Positions 24,947 through 32,643 of a DNA stretch of 43,712 nucleotides are shown piece after piece. A program made the position numbers and the translations under genes. The stretch is from Nitrobacter sp. Nb-311A (lineage in GTDB: Bacteria; Pseudomonadota; Alphaproteobacteria; Rhizobiales; Xanthobacteraceae). The stretch spans positions 17,762 to 61,473 of the forward strand of contig NZ_CH672424.1 in assembly GCF_000152905.1 (NCBI RefSeq), read 5' to 3'. Numbering within the stretch: the first letter of the stretch is position 1; each line of letters starts with the position of its first letter. The notes beneath the pieces are model-generated. The model had not been told where the DNA came from. It made no database searches and saw only the letters and a list, made by a program, of their open reading frames with translations.

Positions 24947-25909
24947 TTAGTCTCGGAGCTCAATCCAGCAGAACCCATGATCGGTTTTGATGTATCGGTT
25001 GAGCCGGGGCCAGGACGGATTGTTCTTGAAGGCCTTGGCAAAATCTGGTGATTGCGAACCAGCCTTTCTCAAAACGTCGCTCGTGCGCAGACGCTCGCCT
25101 TTTCTGAAAGCTTCCACGAGAAGATGAATGATGTTCTTCTGAATCTCGCCGCGGAAAATCCACATCTGCCCATCTATGACGAGTGTACGGAAATCCGATG
25201 ACAAGCTGACACGCTCTGCAGAACGCCCACCCGACATGGGCGAGAACATGCCGTCAATAATATCCCTGTCCAGTCGAAACCATTTTGGATCGTGCGATAG
25301 CAAATCTGCCAATGACATCACCCGAAACCGATGCGGCCATTCGGCGAGCTCCGGCGACCGCTTGCTACTGGTTAGAATCAAGCCGCCTGACCTGCCGGCG
25401 CGGTTGGTCAAAGCTTCCATTAGCTTCTTAGCGATGCTCTGATGTTTAAGCCGCCTCGCGAACAGAATGGGCACTTTGCTCTGCCGGGTCACCCAGAAAT
25501 TGCCGAGATCCCAAGCCTCGCCCTTCACCAGTTCATACGGCATACCGGTGTCAACAAGGGCGAGTTCGCTTGCAAGCCACTTCAGCCACCACGCCACATC
25601 CAGCTTGTAGGACTGCAGGTCCTTTGGATCCGGAAGAATGTATCCGTCAGGGGAGAAGTAGCCATAGGCCCGGTGATCGGAAATCCATTCGAGATCGACC
25701 GCACGAGGTCCGTCGTCGTCCATTACCATAACCGACGTCGAAACACTTTCAGCCTTCAGAGCCCCGCCGGAAATGAGATCGCCACCGGCAAGCCCCATCA
25801 GTAGGTCGTGGGTGATTACGGGCTGCTGTTGCTCGAGTAATCGCAGCAGCAAGGTTCCGTCACGGCGCGATATCCGTAATGGGTTTGCTGGATGCTGCTT
25901 ACGCGGCAT
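24947..25909 (-). CDS. Unknown protein A (second gene of an unknown pair)
   Basis: A 320-residue protein from ATG 25909, which overlaps the upstream gene by 11 bp. Its start is MPRKQHPANPLRISRRDG, then GTLLLRLLEQQQPVI. The middle contains FWVTRQSKVPILFARRLKHQ and RSGGLILTSSKRSPELAEWP. The C-terminal 110 residues look like a winged helix (MWIFRGEIQKNIIHLLVEAF, RTSDVLRKAGSQSPDFAKAF, NRYIKTDHGFCWIEL). No signal peptide or membrane segment. I recognise no family. It may act with protein B upstream. A DNA-binding regulatory role for the C-terminus is inference. Confidence 0.6.
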   Translation of the reverse strand: MPRKQHPANPLRISRRDGTLLLRLLEQQQPVITHDLLMGLAGGDLISGGALKAESVSTSVMVMDDDGPRAVDLEWISDHRAYGYFSPDGYILPDPKDLQSYKLDVAWWLKWLASELALVDTGMPYELVKGEAWDLGNFWVTRQSKVPILFARRLKHQSIAKKLMEALTNRAGRSGGLILTSSKRSPELAEWPHRFRVMSLADLLSHDPKWFRLDRDIIDGMFSPMSGGRSAERVSLSSDFRTLVIDGQMWIFRGEIQKNIIHLLVEAFRKGERLRTSDVLRKAGSQSPDFAKAFKNNPSWPRLNRYIKTDHGFCWIELRD

Positions 25910-27047
25910 CAGACAAGCGAACGCCCCAGTCGCGAAGGTAGCGGTCAAGTATCAAACGTTCCCGTTCTGTCTTGCCGCGAAGGCTGCAACGATTGGGTTT
26001 AGTCAAGTCGACCCTGATTTTCTTTCGGCGTCTGCTTCCATTTGACGGTTCGAATTGCACCTCGATGCTGGCACGCCAAGGGTAGAGATCGCCATCTAGC
26101 GGATTAGTGTCGCCGTATTGATCGCGGATCAGTTCATGCAGCGTCGCCGGATCGTCAAACTTGACCTGAAATTGCTGGATCAGCCGTTGATCAGACGGCG
26201 ACAGCGTCAGCATCGTAAGTTTGACCTTGGCGATGCCGTCTTCCGGATTTGTCGGAAACGGATGGGGATCAATCAGAGGCATGAGATCGAAAACGAGGAA
26301 CGGGAGTTGTTCTCCAGACAATTCAACTCCAAGACAATGCTGTGCAAACAGCGCCGCGAAGGTCCGGCGCAAATCCTGTCTCTTTGAAATTACCTCGATC
26401 GTGCCCGACACCGCGTCATAAACAATGGCCGTCTCGCGCACCGGCCGGCGAGAACGACTCCTCAGACCATCATCCATGAACTCAAGTTCGTCGACAGGAA
26501 AATCCTCAGAATAAATCGTGAGCTGAATGTTGGGGTGCCCGTCGGGATCTTGTGACTGAAGCCGCTCGATCGGCTCAATGTGAAAGCGGCGAGCCCCAAA
26601 CGCTCCTCGAACAGCGGCTTCTATTGATTGAAGCTGAGTTTCTCTGATGTCCACCTCGAGCCCGGTCGGCACAACAAAGCCGGCCCACATTCGTCGTGAA
26701 TTCTGGTGTTCGTCGACGTACCTGATTTCCTCTGCATGACGAAATGCATCCGAGGACTGTAAAAACAGCCAATGAGCACGAGCCTGGGCGCCCTCAATGG
26801 CAAGCAGCTGATCGCGCCAATCCGGCAACTGCAACATGGCGGCCTGACCGATCTCATCGGTCATCGCCATGATTTTTTCCATGTCGGCAACCAGTTGCTC
26901 TCGCTGGGCTGGGCTGCAGGCTGATAAAACCCAGTCGGCCAATGCGCTCTGGTCGTCCGCCTCGCCGCAATCGAGCCCGATGCGGGTGGCGTGTTGCATG
27001 AGATTTTGGGGCTGAGCAGAGCGGAGAAATCTGGTCAGGCTTGGCAT
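25899..27047 (-). CDS. Unknown protein B (first gene of an unknown pair)
   Basis: A 382-residue soluble protein. ATG 27047 has a strong GGAGG 5 nt upstream. It begins MPSLTRFLRSAQPQNLMQHA and has a helical N-terminal half (VADMEKIMAMTDEIGQAAML, LLAIEGAQARAHWLFLQSSD). The second half is beta-rich: FVVPTGLEVDIRETQLQSIE, EDFPVDELEFMDDGLRSRSR, VYDAVSGTIEVISKRQDLRR, and an end RWRxSIEVQFE-like stretch with a basic KKIRVDLTKP. No Walker, nuclease or protease motif is visible. Family unknown. A perfect palindrome sits just upstream of the SD. It may be the lead gene of the whole minus-strand operon. Confidence 0.6.
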   Translation of the reverse strand: MPSLTRFLRSAQPQNLMQHATRIGLDCGEADDQSALADWVLSACSPAQREQLVADMEKIMAMTDEIGQAAMLQLPDWRDQLLAIEGAQARAHWLFLQSSDAFRHAEEIRYVDEHQNSRRMWAGFVVPTGLEVDIRETQLQSIEAAVRGAFGARRFHIEPIERLQSQDPDGHPNIQLTIYSEDFPVDELEFMDDGLRSRSRRPVRETAIVYDAVSGTIEVISKRQDLRRTFAALFAQHCLGVELSGEQLPFLVFDLMPLIDPHPFPTNPEDGIAKVKLTMLTLSPSDQRLIQQFQVKFDDPATLHELIRDQYGDTNPLDGDLYPWRASIEVQFEPSNGSRRRKKIRVDLTKPNRCSLRGKTERERLILDRYLRDWGVRLSDAA

Positions 27048-27057
27048 CGCACCTCCG

Positions 27058-27069
27058 TTCACGCGTGAA
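27058..27069. promoter_or_regulatory. Perfect 12-bp palindrome, candidate operator
   Basis: TTCACGCGTGAA lies 2-13 bp upstream of the SD of protein B. An 11-base copy is at 18980-18990, outside the other edge of the block. This position would let a repressor block ribosome loading or early transcription. Confidence 0.45.
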
Positions 27070-27223
27070 TCGATAGGTATTCGATCATAGGAACATAGAG
27101 GGAACTTACGCACAAGCGCGACACAGTTCGCGTGCGCTGGCATGGCTTGCTTTGTAGCCGCAGCAGCATGACAAACGATTGTTTTTTCTGTTCTATTTGC
27201 TATTTCGAGTGCAGATTCGGCGC

Positions 27224-27409
27224 ATGTCGATTCCTGCGGATAACTACGATTCCCTCACCGAAATCGCCGAAATATTGGCGCTCGGCCTTCAGCGTCTTCT
27301 GGCCCGGCAGTCCAGCAAATTATCTGCGGAGCGCGGAGAGAGTTCGCTTCACTTCCCGCCTGACCAGAGCGGTGCTGGTTCTCCGATCGCAATTGCGGAG
27401 ACCCCATGA
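27224..27409 (+). CDS. Small protein leading the DUF2924/recombinase module
   Basis: A 61-residue protein (ATG 27224). It begins MSIPADNYDSLTEIAEILAL and continues GLQRLLARQSSKLSAERGES. Its TGA overlaps the DUF2924 ATG (ATGA at 27406-27409). I recall small proteins of the same pattern (ILAxGLxRLxARQSSxLSAxxG) before such modules in rhizobia. Function unknown; the coupling suggests a role with the recombinase. Confidence 0.65.
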   Translation: MSIPADNYDSLTEIAEILALGLQRLLARQSSKLSAERGESSLHFPPDQSGAGSPIAIAETP

Positions 27410-27945
27410 CGAGTACCCAGCAAGGCCGCCCTCGCCGCCACCCACAAGCCAACAAATCGTTAGGCCAATGCCAGCCTTTGGCCGTTCAGCCCGTTAAAAC
27501 CCTCTCAGTCGTGGCGCAGCTGGCCGCCTTGAAGGACGCGCCTACGCCTGCGCTGAAAGCCAAGTGGCGGGAGCTGTTCGACACCGAGCCGCCGCCCTAT
27601 AACAGGCGCTTCCTCGAAAGCCGTTTGGCCTACCGCATCCAGGAATTGGCGTATGGCGGGCTGAAGCCGCAGACGCTGGCCCGGCTGAAGGAATTGGGAA
27701 AGCAGTTCGACAAGCCGGTCGGCGTTTCGATCCGCAAGCGAGCGGTCAGCGACCGTCCCATCGCGGGCACCCGACTTATCCGGGAATACCAGGGCATCGA
27801 GCATTGCGTCACCGTTCGCCGAGACGACTTCGAGTATCAGGGCCGCCCCTATCAGTCATTGTCGGCCATTGCACGAGCGATCACAGGGACGCGCTGGAAC
27901 GGGCTGGTGTTTTTTGGTCTCAAGAACCAGCGGGGCGCGTCATGA
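27406..27945 (+). CDS. DUF2924 protein, module 1
   Basis: A 179-residue protein of the DUF2924 family. Its first 30 residues are basic and Pro/Gln-rich; the domain has LAALKDAPTPALKAKWRELF, NRRFLESRLAYRIQELAYGG, GTRLIREYQGIEHCVTVRRD and the end SLSAIARAITGTRWNGLVFF. Its stop overlaps the recombinase ATG (27942-27945). DUF2924 is almost always linked to large serine recombinases. A role as an accessory or directionality factor is inference. Confidence 0.82.
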   Translation: MTSTQQGRPRRHPQANKSLGQCQPLAVQPVKTLSVVAQLAALKDAPTPALKAKWRELFDTEPPPYNRRFLESRLAYRIQELAYGGLKPQTLARLKELGKQFDKPVGVSIRKRAVSDRPIAGTRLIREYQGIEHCVTVRRDDFEYQGRPYQSLSAIARAITGTRWNGLVFFGLKNQRGAS

Positions 27946-29333
27946 CGACCCAACTGCGAAAGGACCGAGCTTCCCGAGAAGCGGGGCGACCGGCGACGGG
28001 TCAGGCGAGGCCTGTAGTTCGCAAGCTCCGTTGCGCGGTCTACACCCGCAAATCCAGCGAGGAAGGCCTCGAGATGGAGTTCAACTCGCTCGATGCCCAG
28101 CGGGAAGCCTGCGAGGCCTATGTCGCCAGCCAGCGTGCGGAAGGTTGGCTGTTGGTGCCGGACCGCTACGATGACGGCGGGTTTTCCGGTGGCACGCTGG
28201 AGCGCCCTGCCTTGAAGCGCCTGCTTGCAGATATTGAAGCCGGCCGCATCGATGTGGTTGTGGTCTATAAGATCGATCGGCTGTCCCGGGCGCTGATGGA
28301 CTTCTCGAGGCTGGTGGAGGTGTTCGATCGCCATGGCGTGACGTTCGTCTCCGTCACGCAGTCCTTTAACACCACGACAAGCATGGGACGTCTGACGCTG
28401 AATGTCCTGTTGTCCTTCGCCCAGTTCGAGCGCGAGGTGATCGGCGAGCGCATTCGTGACAAGGTGGCCGCCTCCCGCAAGAAAGGCATGTGGATGGGTG
28501 GCTGGGCTCCTCTCGGCTACGAGGTCAAGGAGCGCAAGCTCGTCGTTGTGAAGGAAGATGCCGAACGAGTCCGCGCCATCTTCAAGCGCTTCGTGCAACT
28601 CGGCTCAGCGACGGCGGTAGCCAAAGAGCTGGTGGCAAGAGGAGAGCGCAACAAGTACGGCCAGTTGCTGGACAAGGGCGCGCTGTATCGGCTTCTGAAT
28701 AACCGCGTCTATATTGGTGAAGCCGTTCACAAGGGTACGTCCTATCCCGGCGAGCACGTCGCCATTATCGATCGTGGCCTCTGGGACAAGGTCCATGCGA
28801 TCATGAAAGAAAGCCCGCGCAAGCGCGGTGCCCGCAACCGGGCGCAAACACCTGCCCTGCTCAAGGGACTGATCTTCGGACCAACCGGATGTGCGATGAC
28901 GCCGACCCACACCCGCAAGGCCGGCAAGCTCTACCGCTATTACGTCTCCACCGGGGTATTCCGAGGATCCCACCCCGACTGCCCCGTGCAGCGCATCCCG
29001 GCGGCGGAGATCGAGATTGCTGTCGTCGAGCAGGTGCGTGTCCTACTACGCTCTCCCGAAATCATCGTTCGCACGTGGCACGTGGCGAGGCGATCGTTGG
29101 ACGGTCTCAGTGAAGCCGACATACGGGAGACATTGGAACGGCTCGATCCGCTCTGGGACGAACTGTTCCCTGCCGAGCAGGCACGTATCGTGCAGTTGCT
29201 CGTCGAGCGTGTCGATGTCGGCACCAACGGGGTGGATATTCGGCTGCGGACGCAGGGGCTAACGAGTCTCGTTGCGGATCTCGGTGGCATCGGCCCTGAT
29301 CGGAAAAGCACCGGCAACAGGAAGGCGGCGTAG
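27942..29333 (+). CDS. Large serine recombinase, module 1
   Basis: A 463-residue site-specific recombinase. The catalytic domain has LRCAVYTRKSSEEGLEMEFN with nucleophile Ser38, and VVYKIDRLSRALMDFSRLVE and LLSFAQFEREVIGERIRDK. A recombinase domain (GYEVKERKLVVVKEDAERVR, YRLLNNRVYIGEAVHKG) and a zinc-ribbon-like part (THTRKAGKLYRYYVSTGVF, Cys near HPDCPVQRIP) follow. Start at ATG 27942 overlaps DUF2924; the frame is open upstream but that part is not protein-like. It shares clear homology with the module 2 recombinase. It may drive mobility of the intervening cargo. Confidence 0.85.
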   Translation: MTTQLRKDRASREAGRPATGQARPVVRKLRCAVYTRKSSEEGLEMEFNSLDAQREACEAYVASQRAEGWLLVPDRYDDGGFSGGTLERPALKRLLADIEAGRIDVVVVYKIDRLSRALMDFSRLVEVFDRHGVTFVSVTQSFNTTTSMGRLTLNVLLSFAQFEREVIGERIRDKVAASRKKGMWMGGWAPLGYEVKERKLVVVKEDAERVRAIFKRFVQLGSATAVAKELVARGERNKYGQLLDKGALYRLLNNRVYIGEAVHKGTSYPGEHVAIIDRGLWDKVHAIMKESPRKRGARNRAQTPALLKGLIFGPTGCAMTPTHTRKAGKLYRYYVSTGVFRGSHPDCPVQRIPAAEIEIAVVEQVRVLLRSPEIIVRTWHVARRSLDGLSEADIRETLERLDPLWDELFPAEQARIVQLLVERVDVGTNGVDIRLRTQGLTSLVADLGGIGPDRKSTGNRKAA

Positions 29334-29335
29334 AC

Positions 29336-29743
29336 ATGACAGCATCCGCTGCCCACGACCATGAAACCATCACCGTGCATGTGCCGCTGACCTTCGCCAG
29401 GCGCGGTGACCGCAAGCAGATCGTCCTGCCCGACGGCACATCGTCATGGGCCCCACCACTTGCCCGTGTCGACAACACCATGGTCAAAGCTATCGCCAGA
29501 GGCTTCCGCTGGCGCAAGCTGCTGGAAACCGGCGTTCATGCCACCGTCGAGGACATTGCCGCCGCAGAGAAGATCAATGCATCCTATGTCAGCCGTGTCC
29601 TGCGGCTCACCCTACTGGCGCCGCACATCGTGGAGGCAATCATAGATGGCCGGCAGGGATCGGAAATCACGCTGGCGGCACTGATGAAGCCGCTTCCGGT
29701 GGACTGGGAGCGGCAATGCAAGACTTTATCTTGCGATTTCTAA
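29336..29743 (+). CDS. HTH accessory protein, module 1
   Basis: A 135-residue protein 2 nt after the recombinase. It has a beta N-terminal part (ITVHVPLTFARRGDRKQIVL) and a KorB/ParB-like HTH (HATVEDIAAAEKINASYVSR), then LTLLAPHIVEAIIDGRQ and LAALMKPLPVDWERQ. Its last residues (CKTLSCDF) depart from the usual end, so the 3' end may have been altered where it meets the convergent baeRF gene (4-nt overlap). The same domain is fused to the module 2 recombinase. Confidence 0.72.
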   Translation: MTASAAHDHETITVHVPLTFARRGDRKQIVLPDGTSSWAPPLARVDNTMVKAIARGFRWRKLLETGVHATVEDIAAAEKINASYVSRVLRLTLLAPHIVEAIIDGRQGSEITLAALMKPLPVDWERQCKTLSCDF

Positions 29744-30858
29744 AGCGGATAGCGCAAGGTAGCCGCCAACGATCCCCCGCCCGGAATATCATTCTTTCGT
29801 GCGGCAATGACGCGAGCACCGCTGGTTAGTGCACGACGCATGATCTCATCCACAATTCCATAGGTGTCGGGCCCTTCCTCGCCAAAGACTACGGCTCCGG
29901 TATCCTCGTCGACGGTGCCATGGACGATCTCGTCGAAGTTCACCAGCAGGGTTTCTATTCCGCCAAACGTGGCAAGACGCGCTGCGTCCGAGATATCTGT
30001 GGTGGCCCGACGGTCATTGGCGCGTTGTTCAAACAGAGCCCTGACGCCTTCGATCTCCCGCGCGTAGGCGGCATCGAGTATGGGCCGCGCCGCTGCGGCG
30101 ATCTCGCTCTCGGTCGAACGGTCATCGGTCACCGTCAGGGTTTCGGGGACGAGATTTGGATTGTTGTTGATCGAACGGAAAATGGTCGCCACCGGCTCAT
30201 TCGCAGCCAGAATCAGCGGCACGTCGCGCCCCGCCAGTATCGGGCGAATGGCCGCATCCACCATGCGCGAATATTGTGCGAGCCGCACCTTCTGGCCTTC
30301 CGACCCCATTACACGGCGCAACGAGGTGCGATTGTTAAGTGAGGAGACCTTGACCGCGCTGGCCGCATCCTTTGGCAAGCCCGGTACCTGTAGTCGCTGC
30401 GGCGGCAAGTCAGGAAAGACCTCGATCAGTCGCACATCGTTCTCGGAGATAGCCAGCACGAAGGCTTCGTTCGGAAAGGTAATGGCGCGCATCAACGGCT
30501 TGAGTAGGAAGCGATCCGCCACCTCAATCGTCGACTGCAGTCGGTTGGCCAGCCGGAAGGTCTGGATGGTGTCCGGCGTTGCAAAGATCGCGAGGGAATG
30601 CGCCTGAAAGCGCCAGAACTCGTCATCATCCAACAAATCGTCGAGCTGTTCCGCCAGGAGCGCCAGTCGCCGCTTGTCCAGGCCACCGGCTTCAAGCTGG
30701 GCATAGGCCTGCTTAGCGAGATTGCCGGTCTCAATGCGCGAGGCCTCGACATCCTGGGTCAAAGGTGTAGTCCGCACATAGATGGATACGCAGGCATCGG
30801 CGCGCACATCATTGAGCTTGCGCAGGTCGGAGAGCGCGGGGATGTCGACATAGAGCAT
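29740..30858 (-). CDS. baeRF-family protein (archaeo-eukaryotic release factor-like)
   Basis: A 372-residue soluble protein. ATG 30858 has AAGGA 6 nt upstream. The sequence follows the bacterial aeRF1-like pattern: N-terminal LYVDIPALSDLRKLNDVRAD, a domain with RFQAHSLAIFATPDTIQTFR, then NEAFVLAISENDVRLIEVFP, a basic connector, VPLILAANEPVATIFRSINN, and a final domain with IVDEIMRRALTSGARVIAAR and GGGSLAATLRYPL. baeRF proteins are predicted to act at stalled ribosomes in stress; the exact subgroup is uncertain. It is antiparallel to its neighbours and flanked by two copies of the HTH-module 3' end. Confidence 0.72.
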   Translation of the reverse strand: MLYVDIPALSDLRKLNDVRADACVSIYVRTTPLTQDVEASRIETGNLAKQAYAQLEAGGLDKRRLALLAEQLDDLLDDDEFWRFQAHSLAIFATPDTIQTFRLANRLQSTIEVADRFLLKPLMRAITFPNEAFVLAISENDVRLIEVFPDLPPQRLQVPGLPKDAASAVKVSSLNNRTSLRRVMGSEGQKVRLAQYSRMVDAAIRPILAGRDVPLILAANEPVATIFRSINNNPNLVPETLTVTDDRSTESEIAAAARPILDAAYAREIEGVRALFEQRANDRRATTDISDAARLATFGGIETLLVNFDEIVHGTVDEDTGAVVFGEEGPDTYGIVDEIMRRALTSGARVIAARKNDIPGGGSLAATLRYPL

Positions 30859-30974
30859 AGATGATCCTTCGCTTCTTCGAGATGGTCTACGCTTTCAGTT
30901 AATGCCCAGGAGACTTGGTTGCAAACAGGCGGATCAGGAGTCCGCGCGCCGCAGAGATCCAGGAGATCAGGAAC

Positions 30975-31088
30975 TTACAGCTTTGCCCACCATCGAGTCG
31001 ACGACCGAGGAGCGACAGATGCCGAAAACACGTTGGCAGCGCTGATGAAGGCTTTTCCTGTGGAATATCAAATTGCTTCGTTCTTGTA
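30975..31088 (+). pseudogene. Relic of a module HTH-protein 3' end
   Basis: The plus strand reads DAENTLAALMKAFPVEYQIA and a stop (about 31,018-31,088), matching ITLAALMKPLPVDW of the 29,336-29,743 gene. The preceding bases fit more loosely. No HTH or start is present. The rest of 30,859-31,140 shows no gene; an A/T-rich stretch at 31,080-31,125 may carry the hsd promoter. Confidence 0.5.
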
Positions 31089-31140
31089 AAAATTTTCCTT
31101 TTGGCTTGAATGCATATGACTGGTCAGCCTACTGAAAGAC

Positions 31141-32643
31141 ATGAGTCAGCAGTTTCAAGAACTTCGGTCCGCGCTCTGGGATGCGGCAAACACGTTGCGC
31201 GGCTCCGCTGTCGATCGCACGGATTGGAAGGGCTACATTCTCCCACTTCTGTTTTTCAAGCGCATCTCGGACGTCTGGGATGAGGAAACGACTGAAGCGC
31301 GAGAGCTCTATGGCGATGCCGATCCATCTCTTTTCCCCGAGATACATCGCTTTGCGCTGCCGGAAGGATGCCACTGGAACGATGTCAGGGAAGTGGCGGC
31401 AAACGTTGGAGCTGCTCTGCAGAGGGCAATGCAGGAAATAGAACGAGCGAACCCGGATACGCTGTTTCGCGTCTTCGGAACGGCAGACTGGGGCAACAGG
31501 GAGAAGTTCTCGGACGAATTGCTGAAAGACCTGATCGAGGGGTTCTCGGAAATTCAGCTTGGAAATAAAGCTGTCAGCACCGACGTGCTCGGTGACGCCT
31601 ACGAATATCTTGTCGGCAAGTTTGCCGACGTGACCCGTCGAAACAAGGCCGGTGAATTCTATACGCCTCGCAGCATCGTGCGCATGATGGTCGACATTCT
31701 CGACCCTCAAGAAGGCGAAAGTATCTACGATCCCGCGTGCGGCACCGGTGGCATGCTGCTCGGCGCGATCGAACACGTTGTTCGCAACGGTGGTGATCCG
31801 CGCACCTTCTATGGGAAGATCTACGGCCAAGAAAAAAATCTGACGACCGCTGCAATCGCACGGATGAACCTCGTCCTGCACGGGATCGAAGATTTCCAGG
31901 TTGCCCGCGAGGATACATTGCGCAATCCCGCCTTCACGGACTCCAGCACAAGTGGCCTTGCGACCTTCGACTGCGTCATCGCGAACCCGCCATTTTCGCT
32001 CAAGGAATGGGGTCGTGACCTCTGGGAGGCCGATCCTTGGGGCCGCGCCCAGTACGGCATTCCGCCCGAGAGCTATGGCGACTACGCCTTCGTCCAACAC
32101 ATGATCGCGTCGATGGTGCCCATCGGAAACAGCCGTATGGCGGTTGTCCTTCCGCAGGGCGCGCTCTTCCGAAAATCAGCCGAGGGCACGATCCGGCGGG
32201 CTCTGCTCGAACAGGATATGGTCGAGGCGGTTATCGGCCTGGCGCCGAATTTGTTTTACGGCACCCAGCTGGCGGGCTGCGTGATGGTGCTGCGCCGCAG
32301 GAAGCCCGAAAACCACCAGAACAAGGTCCTTATCATCGATGCTTCCAGCCTGTTCCGGAAAGGCCGGGCGCAGAACTTCCTTGACCAGGGGCACTCCGAC
32401 CAGATCGTCGCGTGGTACCGCGCATTCGCGGATGTCGCAGACCGTGCCAAGGTCGCAACGCTGGACGAGATCAAAAAGGAAGGCTGGACGCTAAACATCT
32501 CGCGCTACGTCCTGCCACCCATTGGCCAGGATATCCCGCCGCTACCCAAAGCTGTTGAAGCTCTCAAGACTGCGCTCGCCGATGCGCGCGCGGCCGAGGA
32601 TCACCTGCGCAAGGTGCTGGTCGAAGGGGGATGGCTGCAATGA
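31141..32643 (+). CDS. hsdM: Type I restriction-modification methylase, HsdM1
   Basis: A 500-residue N6-adenine methyltransferase subunit. The HsdM N-terminal helical domain has LWDAANTLRGSAVDRTDWKG, then LLFFKRISDVWDEET. The catalytic core has SAM motif DPACGTGG at 197-204 and NPPF at 282-285. The TRD-contact part ends in a helical tail. It makes the modification complex with HsdS. Start ATG 31141 has only a weak SD. Its stop overlaps hsdM2 (ATGA at 32640-32643). It is clearly but distantly related to HsdM2 and less GC-rich in codon use, so the two are old paralogues rather than a fresh copy. Confidence 0.9.
   Translation: MSQQFQELRSALWDAANTLRGSAVDRTDWKGYILPLLFFKRISDVWDEETTEARELYGDADPSLFPEIHRFALPEGCHWNDVREVAANVGAALQRAMQEIERANPDTLFRVFGTADWGNREKFSDELLKDLIEGFSEIQLGNKAVSTDVLGDAYEYLVGKFADVTRRNKAGEFYTPRSIVRMMVDILDPQEGESIYDPACGTGGMLLGAIEHVVRNGGDPRTFYGKIYGQEKNLTTAAIARMNLVLHGIEDFQVAREDTLRNPAFTDSSTSGLATFDCVIANPPFSLKEWGRDLWEADPWGRAQYGIPPESYGDYAFVQHMIASMVPIGNSRMAVVLPQGALFRKSAEGTIRRALLEQDMVEAVIGLAPNLFYGTQLAGCVMVLRRRKPENHQNKVLIIDASSLFRKGRAQNFLDQGHSDQIVAWYRAFADVADRAKVATLDEIKKEGWTLNISRYVLPPIGQDIPPLPKAVEALKTALADARAAEDHLRKVLVEGGWLQ

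Noticed and set aside
27852-28598. A 248-codon open frame on the minus strand opposite recombinase 1
   Set aside because: Antisense to the conserved catalytic domain, no family features.
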